64,000 nt of DNA from an uncultured Pelagibacteraceae bacterium. GTDB lineage: Bacteria > Pseudomonadota > Alphaproteobacteria > Pelagibacterales > Pelagibacteraceae. The stretch is taken from assembly GCA_902581585.1 (NCBI GenBank), contig CACHPB010000001.1, positions 1 to 64,000 of the forward strand. Direction: 5' to 3'. The notes below the pieces were generated by a model. The model made no database searches. It was not told where the DNA came from and was given only the letters and a program-made list of their open reading frames with translations. Shown here in pieces: positions 29,027 to 38,347 of the stretch. How positions within the stretch are numbered: the stretch's first letter is position 1; the number at the start of each line of letters is the position of its first letter. A program made the position numbers and the translations under genes.

Positions 29027-30499
29027 ATGGATAATCTTTTATTAATGATGGCGCCTTTGTTTAGTTCCAAGTTGTTAATTGTTTTACTTTTTGGAACTTT
29101 ATTTGGACTAATTTTAGGTGTTCTGCCAGGATTAGGTCCTACAACAGGTGGAGCATTAATTTTACCATTTACTATGACTTTAGACCCTCTTTCAGCAATA
29201 GTACTATTAACTTCAATTTATTGTGCTGGAACATACGGTGGTGCAATCACTGCAGTTTTAATTAATACACCTGGAACCCCAGCAGCAGCAGCAACTTGTC
29301 TAGATGGTTATCCTTTAGCTCAAAAGGGAGAAGCAGGAAGAGCTTTAGGTATGGCAACAGTTTCAAGTACAGTGGGTGGAATTTTTAGTGTAATAGTTTT
29401 GGTATTTTTTGCACCTGTATTAGCTAAACTTGCCTATGAATTTGGCCAACCAGAATATTTTGCATTAGCTATTTTTGGTTTAACAATGCTTGCATCAATT
29501 GGCGAAGGAAGTCCAATTAAAAATTTAATCGCTGGTGCATTTGGAATTTTAATTTCTACTATTGGAAAAGATTTTATGACTTCAATTGATAGATTTACTT
29601 ATGGAATTAATGAACTTTCGGTTGGAATTGGATTTATACCTGTAGTAGTAGGCTTATTTGCTATAAGCGAAATGTTAACCCAGTCTACACTTCTTGATCA
29701 AGTTTTTAAAAGAGTTGCGTTAAAAGCTGTAAAACTTCCCTCTCTAGATGATTATAAAAAAACATGGAAAACAATTCTAAGATCAAGCGGTATAGGATCT
29801 TTTATTGGTGTTTTACCAGCTGAGGGAGGAACAGTTGCATCTTTAATTGGTTATTCAGAAGCAAAAAGATTTTCTAAAGAGCCAGAAGAATTTGGCAAAG
29901 GATCAATAGAAGGAATTGCTGGAGCAGAGGCCGCTAACAATGCTGCTACTGGAGGTGCAATGGTTCCAACTTTAGCTCTTGGAATTCCTGGAAGCGCTAC
30001 GACAGCTGTAATATTGACTGGTTTAATTATTCATGGTGTTAGGCCTGGTCCAGATTTATTTAGAGAGCAACCAGACTTTTTATATGGAATTTTTGGGGCC
30101 ATGTTAATAGCAAATATTTTATTTTTTATATTTGGATTTTTTGGTGCAAAATTATTTGCAAGAATAACCCTTGTTCCTAACAAAATTTTATGGCCTATGA
30201 TATTTGCCGTATCTGTTTGTGGAACTTATTCTTTAAGTCAGTCAATAATTGATGTTTGGATTATGTTATTTTTTGGTGTGCTTGGATTTTTCATGAGAAG
30301 GTATGGTTTTTCGGTTGTACCTGTAATCATTGGATTAATTTTAGGAGAATTAGTTGAGGGAACTTTAAGACAATCTTTAGTTATATTTGATGGAAATTGG
30401 CTCATGTTCTTAACAAGACCAATTGCTTTAACATTTTTTATTTTATCTTTAATTGCATTAGCTTTTCCTTTATTAAGATCAAAAAAACAAAAAAATTAA
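29027..30499 (+). CDS. tctA: Tripartite tricarboxylate transporter large membrane subunit TctA
   Basis: GLILGVLPGLGPTTGGALILPFTMTLDPLSAIVLLTSIYCAGTYGGAITAVLINTPGTPAAAATCLDGYPLA. Confidence 0.95.
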   Translation: MDNLLLMMAPLFSSKLLIVLLFGTLFGLILGVLPGLGPTTGGALILPFTMTLDPLSAIVLLTSIYCAGTYGGAITAVLINTPGTPAAAATCLDGYPLAQKGEAGRALGMATVSSTVGGIFSVIVLVFFAPVLAKLAYEFGQPEYFALAIFGLTMLASIGEGSPIKNLIAGAFGILISTIGKDFMTSIDRFTYGINELSVGIGFIPVVVGLFAISEMLTQSTLLDQVFKRVALKAVKLPSLDDYKKTWKTILRSSGIGSFIGVLPAEGGTVASLIGYSEAKRFSKEPEEFGKGSIEGIAGAEAANNAATGGAMVPTLALGIPGSATTAVILTGLIIHGVRPGPDLFREQPDFLYGIFGAMLIANILFFIFGFFGAKLFARITLVPNKILWPMIFAVSVCGTYSLSQSIIDVWIMLFFGVLGFFMRRYGFSVVPVIIGLILGELVEGTLRQSLVIFDGNWLMFLTRPIALTFFILSLIALAFPLLRSKKQKN

Positions 30500-30500
30500 T

Positions 30501-31250
30501 ATGACTAATTTCGACTTAAAAAATAGAGTAGCAATTGTCACTGGAGGAGCTCAAGGTTTTGGATTGGCTATAACTGAAAGATTTATAGACTCTGGTGCAA
30601 GTGTAATAATTTGGGATATAGATGAGGAAGCGATCAAAACGGCAATTAGCAAAATTAATTCTGATAAAGTTTCATATCAAATTGTTGATGTTGGAAATTA
30701 TGAAAGTATTGAGAAAAATTTAGCTGAAATTGAAAAAATACACAAAAAAATCGATATTTTTATTAACAATGCAGGAGTTGCAGGAAAAAATACTACAGTA
30801 GTTGATTACCCGCTTAAGGAATGGAAAAAGGTAATAGATTTAAATTTAAATGCAGTATTTTATTGCTGTAAAGCAGTAACCCCATACATGATAAAGAATA
30901 ATTATGGAAGAATTGTAAATATTGCCTCGATTGCTGGAAAAGAAGGTAATCCTAATGCGAGTGCTTACAGTACTTCAAAGGCAGGAGTAATTGGATTGAC
31001 TAAATCATTAGGAAAAGAATTAGCGCTAAAAAATATTGCAGTAAATTGTGTTACTCCAGCAGCTGCAAAAACCAGAATTTTTGACCAAATGACTGAAGAA
31101 CATATCAATTACATGTTATCAAAAATTCCAAGAAATAAATTTGCTAAAGTAGATGAATTAGCATCTTTAGTTACTTGGTTATCAAGTGAAGAAAATTCTT
31201 TTTCAACAGCTGCAGTATTTGATTTAAGTGGAGGAAGAGCAACTTATTAA
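30501..31250 (+). CDS. Short-chain dehydrogenase/reductase (SDR)
   Basis: VAIVTGGAQGFGLAIT, NNAGVAG, SAYSTSKAGVIGLTKSLGKELA. Confidence 0.92.
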   Translation: MTNFDLKNRVAIVTGGAQGFGLAITERFIDSGASVIIWDIDEEAIKTAISKINSDKVSYQIVDVGNYESIEKNLAEIEKIHKKIDIFINNAGVAGKNTTVVDYPLKEWKKVIDLNLNAVFYCCKAVTPYMIKNNYGRIVNIASIAGKEGNPNASAYSTSKAGVIGLTKSLGKELALKNIAVNCVTPAAAKTRIFDQMTEEHINYMLSKIPRNKFAKVDELASLVTWLSSEENSFSTAAVFDLSGGRATY

Positions 31251-31253
31251 TAT

Positions 31254-32156
31254 ATGCAGATAGGTATTGACGTTGGGGCAACAAAAATTGAGAGCGTAGT
31301 ACTTGATGAAAACGGTAACGAAAGTAATCGTGCAAGAACTGATTGTCCCAAAGACTACACAAAGATAATTAAGACAATAAAAGAAATAAGTGATAAATTA
31401 GAAAAAGAATTAAAAAGAGAATTACCTATAGGGGTTTGTCATCCTGGAATTCATTCCCCTCAAACAGGACTAGTTAAAAATGCTCCAAATTGTCTTTGGC
31501 TAGAAAAAAAACCATTTCAAAAAGATCTTAGAAAAGTACTAGGAAAGGAAGTATTTTGTGAAAATGACGCAAACTCCTTTGCTTTATCAGAAGCTATTGA
31601 TGGATCTGGGAAACATTATAAAATAGTTTATGGCATTATACTTGGCTCGGGTGCTGGTGGAGGCTTAGTAATTGATAAAAAAATTGTTACTGGCCCGAAT
31701 GGCGTAGCAGGAGAGTGGGGTCACAATCAAATTACTCATTTAATTGCAAAAAAAGAAAATTTTCAATCTACTAACTTAAGAGAAGGAGAAATTGAGAGTT
31801 TTATTTCAGGCCTTAGTTTAGCAAAAAAATTTAACAAGCAATATAAAAAAAATTTAAAAACAAATGAGATCTTTGAGTTGTATAGAAAACATGATTTAGA
31901 TGCAGAAAATTTAATAGATAATTTTAAAGTAAATTTAGCAATGTCCTTAGCAAACATAATTAATATTCTTGATCCAGATTGTTTTGTTTTTGGTGGAGGT
32001 GTTTCAAATGAAATTGATTTTTTAAGTGAAATTGAAACTATCGTGAGAAAATTTGTAACTGGAAGAGAATATGAAGGCGTTTTTCTTAAACCAAAATATG
32101 GAGATGCTAGTGGCGTTAGAGGTGCGGCGAGGTTAGGTAGGAAATCTATTTATTAA
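31254..32156 (+). CDS. ROK-family sugar kinase (NagK/fructokinase-like) lacking the usual Zn-binding Cys motif
   Basis: IGIDVGATKIESVVLDENG, ENDANSFALSEA, GSGAGGGLVIDKKIVTGPNGVAGEWGHNQ, DPDCFVFGGGVSN. Confidence 0.9.
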   Translation: MQIGIDVGATKIESVVLDENGNESNRARTDCPKDYTKIIKTIKEISDKLEKELKRELPIGVCHPGIHSPQTGLVKNAPNCLWLEKKPFQKDLRKVLGKEVFCENDANSFALSEAIDGSGKHYKIVYGIILGSGAGGGLVIDKKIVTGPNGVAGEWGHNQITHLIAKKENFQSTNLREGEIESFISGLSLAKKFNKQYKKNLKTNEIFELYRKHDLDAENLIDNFKVNLAMSLANIINILDPDCFVFGGGVSNEIDFLSEIETIVRKFVTGREYEGVFLKPKYGDASGVRGAARLGRKSIY

Positions 32157-32304
32157 AATACAATTTTGAATTTAAAAAAAATTTAAATAAAAATTCCCTT
32201 AAATATTAGTGTTTATAAAATTTATAATATTTTTTAAAATCAATTATAGGTTGTAATTTTTTTTATTGTAGACTTACCCTAAAACAATCTATACTTGATT
32301 TTTT

Positions 32305-32318
32305 TTAAGTTAACTTAA
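32305..32318. promoter_or_regulatory. 14-bp perfect palindrome upstream of the CUT1 ABC operon (candidate operator)
   Basis: TTAAGTTAACTTAA in the 185-bp gap before the SBP gene. Confidence 0.3.
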
Positions 32319-32341
32319 TTTAACAAATAAGAGGGAAATAT

Positions 32342-33598
32342 ATGAAAAAAATGTTAATTGCTTTAATAGCATTTGCATTCACATCTACTTCTTCTTTTGC
32401 TGGACCAAAAATTGAGGTTCTGCATTGGTGGACATCTGGTGGTGAAGCTGCTGCTCTTAAGGTATTAAAAGATGATTTCGCTGCTAACGGTGGTGAATGG
32501 CTAGATATGCCAGTAACAGGTGGTGGTGGAGACGCTGCTAATGTTGCTTTAAAAGCAAGAATTGTTGCAGGAGATCCTCCGTCAGCTTCTCAAATTAAAG
32601 GACCAACAATTCAAGAGTATGATCAAGAGGGAGTAGTTGCTCCGTATAACATTGATCCAATTGCACAATCAGAGGGTTGGGATAGTTTATTAGATCCGAT
32701 GATTGCGGCAGTTCACAAATGTCAAAATAACAGTGGTCCATATTGTGCAGCTCCAGTTAACATTCACAGAATTGATTGGATGTGGGCTAACAAAGCAGTT
32801 TTCGATGCTAATGGAATTTCGGTTCCAACATCATGGGATGAATTAAATGCAGCAGCAGAAAAACTACAAGCGGCTGGTGTAATTCCATTTGCACATGGTG
32901 GCCAAGCTTGGCAAGATGCAACAGTATTTGAAGCAGTAGCTATGGGTATTGGTGGAAACAACTATTATAAAAACTGCTATGTTGATCTTAAAGAGACTTG
33001 TTTAAGAAGCGAGACAACTGTTAAAGTTTTTGATCAAATGAGAAAACTTCAAGGGTTCACAGATGAAGGTAGTCCAGGAAGAGATTGGAACGTTGCAACT
33101 GGAATGGTTATCGAAGGTAAAGCAGGTTTTCAAATTATGGGAGATTGGGCAAAAGGAGAATTTACAGCTGCTGGAAAAGTTCCAGGTGTAGATTACTATT
33201 GTGCCCCAACACCTTCTAATAATGGATACTTATACAATGTAGATAGTTTCATATTCTACAAAACTAGTGATCCAGAAAAACAAGAAGGTCAAAAATTATT
33301 AGCTAAGTTAATGATGGGTAAAAACTTCCAAAAAGTTTTTAACCTATACAAAGGATCAATTCCAGCAAGATTAGATGTTTCTATGGATGAATTTGATAAG
33401 TGTGCAAAAACTTCAAATTCTGATATTAAAACTGCAGGTGCTAGTGGTGGATTAGTACCAAGTTTTGCTCATGGAATGGCTCAAGGCAATACTATGAAAG
33501 CTGCTCTTCAAGATGTAATAACAGAACACTTTAATTCTGATATGTCATCTGTTGATGCTGCAAATGCTTTAGCTGATTCTGTATTAGATAATATGTAA
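32342..33598 (+). CDS. CUT1 sugar ABC transporter substrate-binding protein (glucose/mannose-type)
   Basis: Signal peptide; IEVLHWWTSGGEAAALKVLKDDF, WMWANKAVFDANGISVPTSWDELN, GDWAKGEF. Confidence 0.92.
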   Translation: MKKMLIALIAFAFTSTSSFAGPKIEVLHWWTSGGEAAALKVLKDDFAANGGEWLDMPVTGGGGDAANVALKARIVAGDPPSASQIKGPTIQEYDQEGVVAPYNIDPIAQSEGWDSLLDPMIAAVHKCQNNSGPYCAAPVNIHRIDWMWANKAVFDANGISVPTSWDELNAAAEKLQAAGVIPFAHGGQAWQDATVFEAVAMGIGGNNYYKNCYVDLKETCLRSETTVKVFDQMRKLQGFTDEGSPGRDWNVATGMVIEGKAGFQIMGDWAKGEFTAAGKVPGVDYYCAPTPSNNGYLYNVDSFIFYKTSDPEKQEGQKLLAKLMMGKNFQKVFNLYKGSIPARLDVSMDEFDKCAKTSNSDIKTAGASGGLVPSFAHGMAQGNTMKAALQDVITEHFNSDMSSVDAANALADSVLDNM

Positions 33599-33611
33599 AA
33601 AATAAAAATTG

Positions 33612-33644
33612 AGGCCACCTAATTTTTAGGTGGCCTTTTTTTTT
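33612..33644 (+). terminator. Rho-independent terminator/attenuator after CUT1 SBP gene
   Basis: AGGCCACCTAA (33612-33622) TTT TTAGGTGGCCT (33626-33636) then T-run to 33644. Confidence 0.88.
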
Positions 33645-33668
33645 AATCAAAATAAAAAAATATTTATA

Positions 33669-34544
33669 ATGTTCAAGTGGCTGGAAAAAAACTTACCAAA
33701 AATTGTAATGGCGCCTGCTGTTGGATTAATTGGTTGGTTTGTGTATGGTTTTGTGCTTTGGACTTTATACATATCTTTTACTAATTCAAAAATTTTACCC
33801 AAATATGAACTATGGGGCGTTGGTCAGTATGTTAAACTTTGGGGTTCAAGAAAATGGCTTATAGCTGTAGATAATTTACTTATTTTCACTGCATTATTTT
33901 TAATATTCTGTGTTGTAATTGGAATTATTCTTGCAATATTTTTGGATCAAAAAATTAGAGCAGAGGGTGTTTTAAGAACGATTTACCTATACCCTATGGC
34001 CTTGTCTTTTATTGTAACAGGAACTGCATGGAAATGGATTTTAAACCCAACTCTTGGTATCCAAAAAATGTTTATTGATTGGGGATTTGAAAACTTTACA
34101 TTTGATTGGTTAGTTAATCGGGAAATGGCCATTTATACCATTGTTATCGCAGGTGTCTGGCAATCTGCTGGTTTTGTGATGGCATTATTTTTAGCTGGAT
34201 TGAGATCAGTTGAAGACGAAATTGTTAAAGCAGCAAAAATAGATGGTGCAAATCTGTTTACAGTTTATTGGAAAATTTTACTTCCAATGATGAGACCAGT
34301 ATTTTTTACAAGTTTTGTAATTTTAGTACATATATCAATTAAAAGTTATGATCTAATAGTTGCCTTAACACAAGGTGGACCAGGAATATCCACAACTATG
34401 CCTGCATTATATATGACACAAACCGCTTTTCATAAAAGCCAAGTTGGTTTATCAGCTGCAAGTGCAATGATGATGTTTATGGCAGTAGCAGCGGTAATAA
34501 TACCATACTTATATTCTGAGTTGAGGAGAGAAAATGCAAGATAA
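33669..34544 (+). CDS. Sugar ABC transporter permease (MalF-like)
   Basis: MFKWLEKNLPKIVMAPAVG...; EAA loop EIVKAAKIDGANLFTVYWKILLPMM; ATG 33669 preferred over GTG 33630, which lies within the terminator hairpin. Confidence 0.92.
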   Translation: MFKWLEKNLPKIVMAPAVGLIGWFVYGFVLWTLYISFTNSKILPKYELWGVGQYVKLWGSRKWLIAVDNLLIFTALFLIFCVVIGIILAIFLDQKIRAEGVLRTIYLYPMALSFIVTGTAWKWILNPTLGIQKMFIDWGFENFTFDWLVNREMAIYTIVIAGVWQSAGFVMALFLAGLRSVEDEIVKAAKIDGANLFTVYWKILLPMMRPVFFTSFVILVHISIKSYDLIVALTQGGPGISTTMPALYMTQTAFHKSQVGLSAASAMMMFMAVAAVIIPYLYSELRRENAR

Positions 34545-35436
34545 AATACACTCTTCTTATAAGCAACTTGAGCAGAGATCTAAATATACAAACATGTTCT
34601 TAAGATGGTTTTTATACTTAGTACTAATACTTTTTGCTTTGTATTTTATATTTCCATTATATGTAATGATTGTAACTTCATTAAAAACAATGGAGGAAAT
34701 TCGCCAAGGTACATTATTAACCTGGCCAAGTGGATTAAACTTTGACTCTTGGGCTGTTGCTTGGGGAGGTAGAGGATATGGAGCTGGTGATACATTTTTA
34801 AAACCATACTTTTGGAATTCAATTAAGATGGTTGTTCCAGCTGTATTTTTTTCAACATTTATTGGAGCAATGACAGGATATGTTTTAACAAAATGGAGAT
34901 TTAAAGGAGACCAATGGGTATTTCTTTTTTTATTATTTGGATGTTTCATTCCATTCCAAGCAATCTTATTACCGATGGCTAGAACTCTTGGAGTTTTAGG
35001 AATATCGAACTCAGTAATTGGACTTGTGTTAGTCCACACAGTTTATGGAATTCCATTTACAACTTTATTTTTTAGAAATTATTATATTTCTGTTCCAACA
35101 GAATTAGTAAAAGCTGCAAGAATAGATGGAGCTGGTTTTTTTAAAATATTTTTCAAAATTTTACTTCCTATATCAGCACCAATTATAGTAGTAACAGTTA
35201 TTTGGCAATTTACTCAAATATGGAATGACTTTTTATTCGGATCAACTTTTTCATTTGGAGAGGCCGCACCAATTCAAGTTGCATTAAATAATATGGTTTT
35301 ATCAAGTACAAGTGTTAAGGAATATAATGTAGATATGGCTTCAGCAATAATTGCAGGTGTTCCTACACTTATTGTTTACGTATTAGCAGGTAAATATTTT
35401 ATTAGAGGATTAACTTCAGGAGCAGTGAAAGGATAA
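34534..35436 (+). CDS. Sugar ABC transporter permease (MalG-like)
   Basis: YVMIVTSLKTMEEI, EAA loop ELVKAARIDGAGFFKIFFKILLPISAPI. Confidence 0.93.
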   Translation: MQDKIHSSYKQLEQRSKYTNMFLRWFLYLVLILFALYFIFPLYVMIVTSLKTMEEIRQGTLLTWPSGLNFDSWAVAWGGRGYGAGDTFLKPYFWNSIKMVVPAVFFSTFIGAMTGYVLTKWRFKGDQWVFLFLLFGCFIPFQAILLPMARTLGVLGISNSVIGLVLVHTVYGIPFTTLFFRNYYISVPTELVKAARIDGAGFFKIFFKILLPISAPIIVVTVIWQFTQIWNDFLFGSTFSFGEAAPIQVALNNMVLSSTSVKEYNVDMASAIIAGVPTLIVYVLAGKYFIRGLTSGAVKG

Positions 35437-35438
35437 AG

Positions 35439-36533
35439 ATGAAAACGTTAAAAATTGATGAATTATCAAAAAATTTTGGAACAACAGAAGTTTTAAGAAA
35501 AATTAATTTAGAAATAGACGAAGGAAATTTCTTAGTACTTTTAGGTCCTTCGGGCTGTGGAAAGTCAACGTTATTAAATATTATAGCTGGTTTAGAAACA
35601 ATAAATGAGGGAAATGTTTATATAGATGATTACAATGTAAGCAAAGTAGAACCAAAAGACCGAAATATTGCAATGGTATTTCAGTCTTATGCTTTGTATC
35701 CATCCATGAATGTAAGAGAAAATATGATATTTGGCCTTAAACAAGCCAAAGTATCAAAAGAAAAAATAGAGGAACAGTTACAAAAAGTTTCAAAATTTTT
35801 GCAAGTAGATGCTTTACTAGAAAGGAAACCTTCGCAACTTTCAGGAGGCCAAAGACAACGTGTTGCTATTGGAAGAGCATTAGTAAGGGAGCCTAGAATA
35901 TTTTTATTTGATGAACCATTATCAAATTTGGATGCAAAATTAAGAGTTGAAATGAGAAGAGAGATTAAAAAACTTCATCAACAGCTTAAAACAACTGTAG
36001 TTTATGTTACTCATGACCAAACTGAGGCTATGAGTTTAGGTACCAATATTGCAATAATGAATCATGGTGTAATCCAACAAAATGATACGCCAGAAAATAT
36101 TTACAACAAGCCTAGCAATACATTTGTGGCAGATTTTATTGGTTCACCATCAATGAATTTGATTAAAGGTAATCTAAAACAAAGTTCAAATCAAATTTCA
36201 TTTGTTGCAAATGGCTCAAATTTTGAAATCCCAATAAATGGATATGAATTTAAAGAAAAATCTAATTTAGAAAACAAAGAAGTTTATTTTGGTATTAGAC
36301 CAGAGCATATATTCTCTAAAAAATCAAATGAGGGAGATTTTGAAATTAATCTAAGAGCTGACTTAAGTGAGTATATTGGTCATGAGCAAATAATGACATT
36401 TGATTATGAAAATCAAGAAGTGTTAGCTAAATTTCCTTCTACAATAAAAATTGAATTATCAAAAAACACGAAATTATATTTTGATTTAACACAAATTTCA
36501 TTATTTGATGCTAAAACTGAGGAAAGGATTTAA
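35439..36533 (+). CDS. Sugar ABC transporter ATP-binding protein (UgpC/MalK-like)
   Basis: GPSGCGKSTLLNIIAGL, LSGGQRQRVAIGRALVREPRIFLFDEPLSNLDAKLR, C-terminal TOBE-like region. Confidence 0.95.
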   Translation: MKTLKIDELSKNFGTTEVLRKINLEIDEGNFLVLLGPSGCGKSTLLNIIAGLETINEGNVYIDDYNVSKVEPKDRNIAMVFQSYALYPSMNVRENMIFGLKQAKVSKEKIEEQLQKVSKFLQVDALLERKPSQLSGGQRQRVAIGRALVREPRIFLFDEPLSNLDAKLRVEMRREIKKLHQQLKTTVVYVTHDQTEAMSLGTNIAIMNHGVIQQNDTPENIYNKPSNTFVADFIGSPSMNLIKGNLKQSSNQISFVANGSNFEIPINGYEFKEKSNLENKEVYFGIRPEHIFSKKSNEGDFEINLRADLSEYIGHEQIMTFDYENQEVLAKFPSTIKIELSKNTKLYFDLTQISLFDAKTEERI

Positions 36534-37295
36534 ATGAAAGTAAAATATTTTGATCTTAAAAATAAAAGAGTTTTTATTACAGGAGGAGGATCTGGAATAG
36601 GCGCTTCTATAGTAGAGCATTTTTGTGAGCAAGAATGCGAAGTTTATTTTGTGGATATAAATATAAAAGAATCCAAAAAATTAATTTCAAATTTGAAAAA
36701 AAAAAAGATTAAAGCTCCACACTTTATTGAATGTAATCTTTTAAAAATTAAAAAATTAGAAAATATAATTAAAAAAATAATAAAATCAAAAGGACCTATT
36801 GATATTTTAATAAATAACGCAGCCAATGATGACAGACATTCAACTAAACAGGTAGATGAAAAATATTGGAACAATAGAATGGATGTAAACTTAAAACATT
36901 TCTTCTTTACAATTAAAGCTGTTTTAAGAGGAATGATTCAAAAAAAAGGTGGAGCTATTATAAATTTGAGTTCAGTTTCTTGGATGTTAGGGGAAGGTGA
37001 CAAGGTTGCTTACGAAACAGCAAAATCAGCTGTTATTGGTTTAACTAGATCTTTTGCAAGAGAATTTGGTAAATACAATATTAGGTGCAACTCTGTTACT
37101 CCAGGATCAATTGCTACTGAACGCCAAATAAAGCATTGGTTAACACCTAAATATAAAAAGTTTATTCTTGATAAACAATGTTTGAAAAGGCAATTAAAAC
37201 CAGCTGATGTAGCTAGTTTAGTTGTTCATCTCTCTTCTGATGTGTCCTCAGGATGCACCAAACAGAACTTTATTATAGATGCTGGTATCACCTAA
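36534..37295 (+). CDS. Short-chain dehydrogenase/reductase (SDR)
   Basis: RVFITGGGSGIGASIVEHF, NNAANDD, VAYETAKSAVIGLTRSFAREFG. Confidence 0.9.
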   Translation: MKVKYFDLKNKRVFITGGGSGIGASIVEHFCEQECEVYFVDINIKESKKLISNLKKKKIKAPHFIECNLLKIKKLENIIKKIIKSKGPIDILINNAANDDRHSTKQVDEKYWNNRMDVNLKHFFFTIKAVLRGMIQKKGGAIINLSSVSWMLGEGDKVAYETAKSAVIGLTRSFAREFGKYNIRCNSVTPGSIATERQIKHWLTPKYKKFILDKQCLKRQLKPADVASLVVHLSSDVSSGCTKQNFIIDAGIT

Positions 37296-37306
37296 GATAT
37301 AGATTT

Positions 37307-38347
37307 GTGCCGAAGAAAGTAAAAATCTCAGTTATCGGAATTGGTTTAATGGGATTACAGCATATTAAAGCAATCCAAAGATCTAAAAATGCTTCTCTTC
37401 ACTCAATTGTAGAAATAAAAAAAACAGGCAATGAATTAGCAAAAAAATTCAAAGTTCCACTATATAAAAATACTAAAATACTATTAGAAAGTGATAAGCC
37501 TGATGCAGTTGTAGTTGCAACTCCAAATGTTTTACATGAAACGGATACTGTACAATTTTTAAATTCAAAAATACCTGTTTTGTTAGAAAAACCTATTTCA
37601 GATAATATTAAATCAGCAAAAAAAATTATAAGTAGTGCAAATAAAAACAAAACATCTTTATTAATAGGATATCATAGACGACATAATTCTATCGTTAATA
37701 AAGTAAAAAAAATAATAGAAGGTAAAAAACTTGGCAAAATTGTATCTGCAAATATTTTATGTTGGCTTTATAAACACAAAAATTATTTTAATGAAAAATG
37801 GAGAATAAGTGATGGTGGTGGTCCATTAGGTATTAATTTAGTTCATGATATTGATATGATTTGTTATTTACTTGGCCCAGTAAAATATGTTCAGGCTTTT
37901 AAATCAAATAGTATAAGAAAATACAAGGTTGAAGATACAGCTTCAGTAAATTTATTTTTTAAGTCCGGAGCTTTGTGTACTTTAAATATATCTGACACTA
38001 TTGCTTCTCCTTGGAGTTATGAGTTAACCGCTGGTGAAAATCCTGCTTATCCAATAACTGATCAATCATCTTATTTTATAGGAGGAACAAAAGGCTCTGT
38101 TCAATTTCCGAATTTAAAATATTGGTATTATCAAAAAGAAAGAAGTTGGTGGAATAGAATTCATAATAATAAAATAAATGTTCAAAAGAGTAATGAAACT
38201 TTAATTAATCAAATTGATCATTTCTCTAAAGTCGTAATAAAAAAAGAAAAACCTAAAGTGACAGGTAATGATGGTCTAAACTCTCTTATTATTTTTGATG
38301 CAATAAATAAAAGTTCAAAATCAGGAAAAAAAATAAAAATTAACTAA
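37307..38347 (+). CDS. Gfo/Idh/MocA oxidoreductase (fourth copy)
   Basis: KISVIGIGLMGLQHIKAI, LLEKPISDNIKSAK, GGGPLGINLVHDIDMICYLLG; GTG start at 37307 avoids overlap with the SDR gene. Confidence 0.87.
   Translation: MPKKVKISVIGIGLMGLQHIKAIQRSKNASLHSIVEIKKTGNELAKKFKVPLYKNTKILLESDKPDAVVVATPNVLHETDTVQFLNSKIPVLLEKPISDNIKSAKKIISSANKNKTSLLIGYHRRHNSIVNKVKKIIEGKKLGKIVSANILCWLYKHKNYFNEKWRISDGGGPLGINLVHDIDMICYLLGPVKYVQAFKSNSIRKYKVEDTASVNLFFKSGALCTLNISDTIASPWSYELTAGENPAYPITDQSSYFIGGTKGSVQFPNLKYWYYQKERSWWNRIHNNKINVQKSNETLINQIDHFSKVVIKKEKPKVTGNDGLNSLIIFDAINKSSKSGKKIKIN

Noticed and set aside
34557-35039. 160-aa minus-strand ORF opposite the MalG-like permease
   Set aside because: Antisense shadow of a conserved ABC permease; no recognisable domain.
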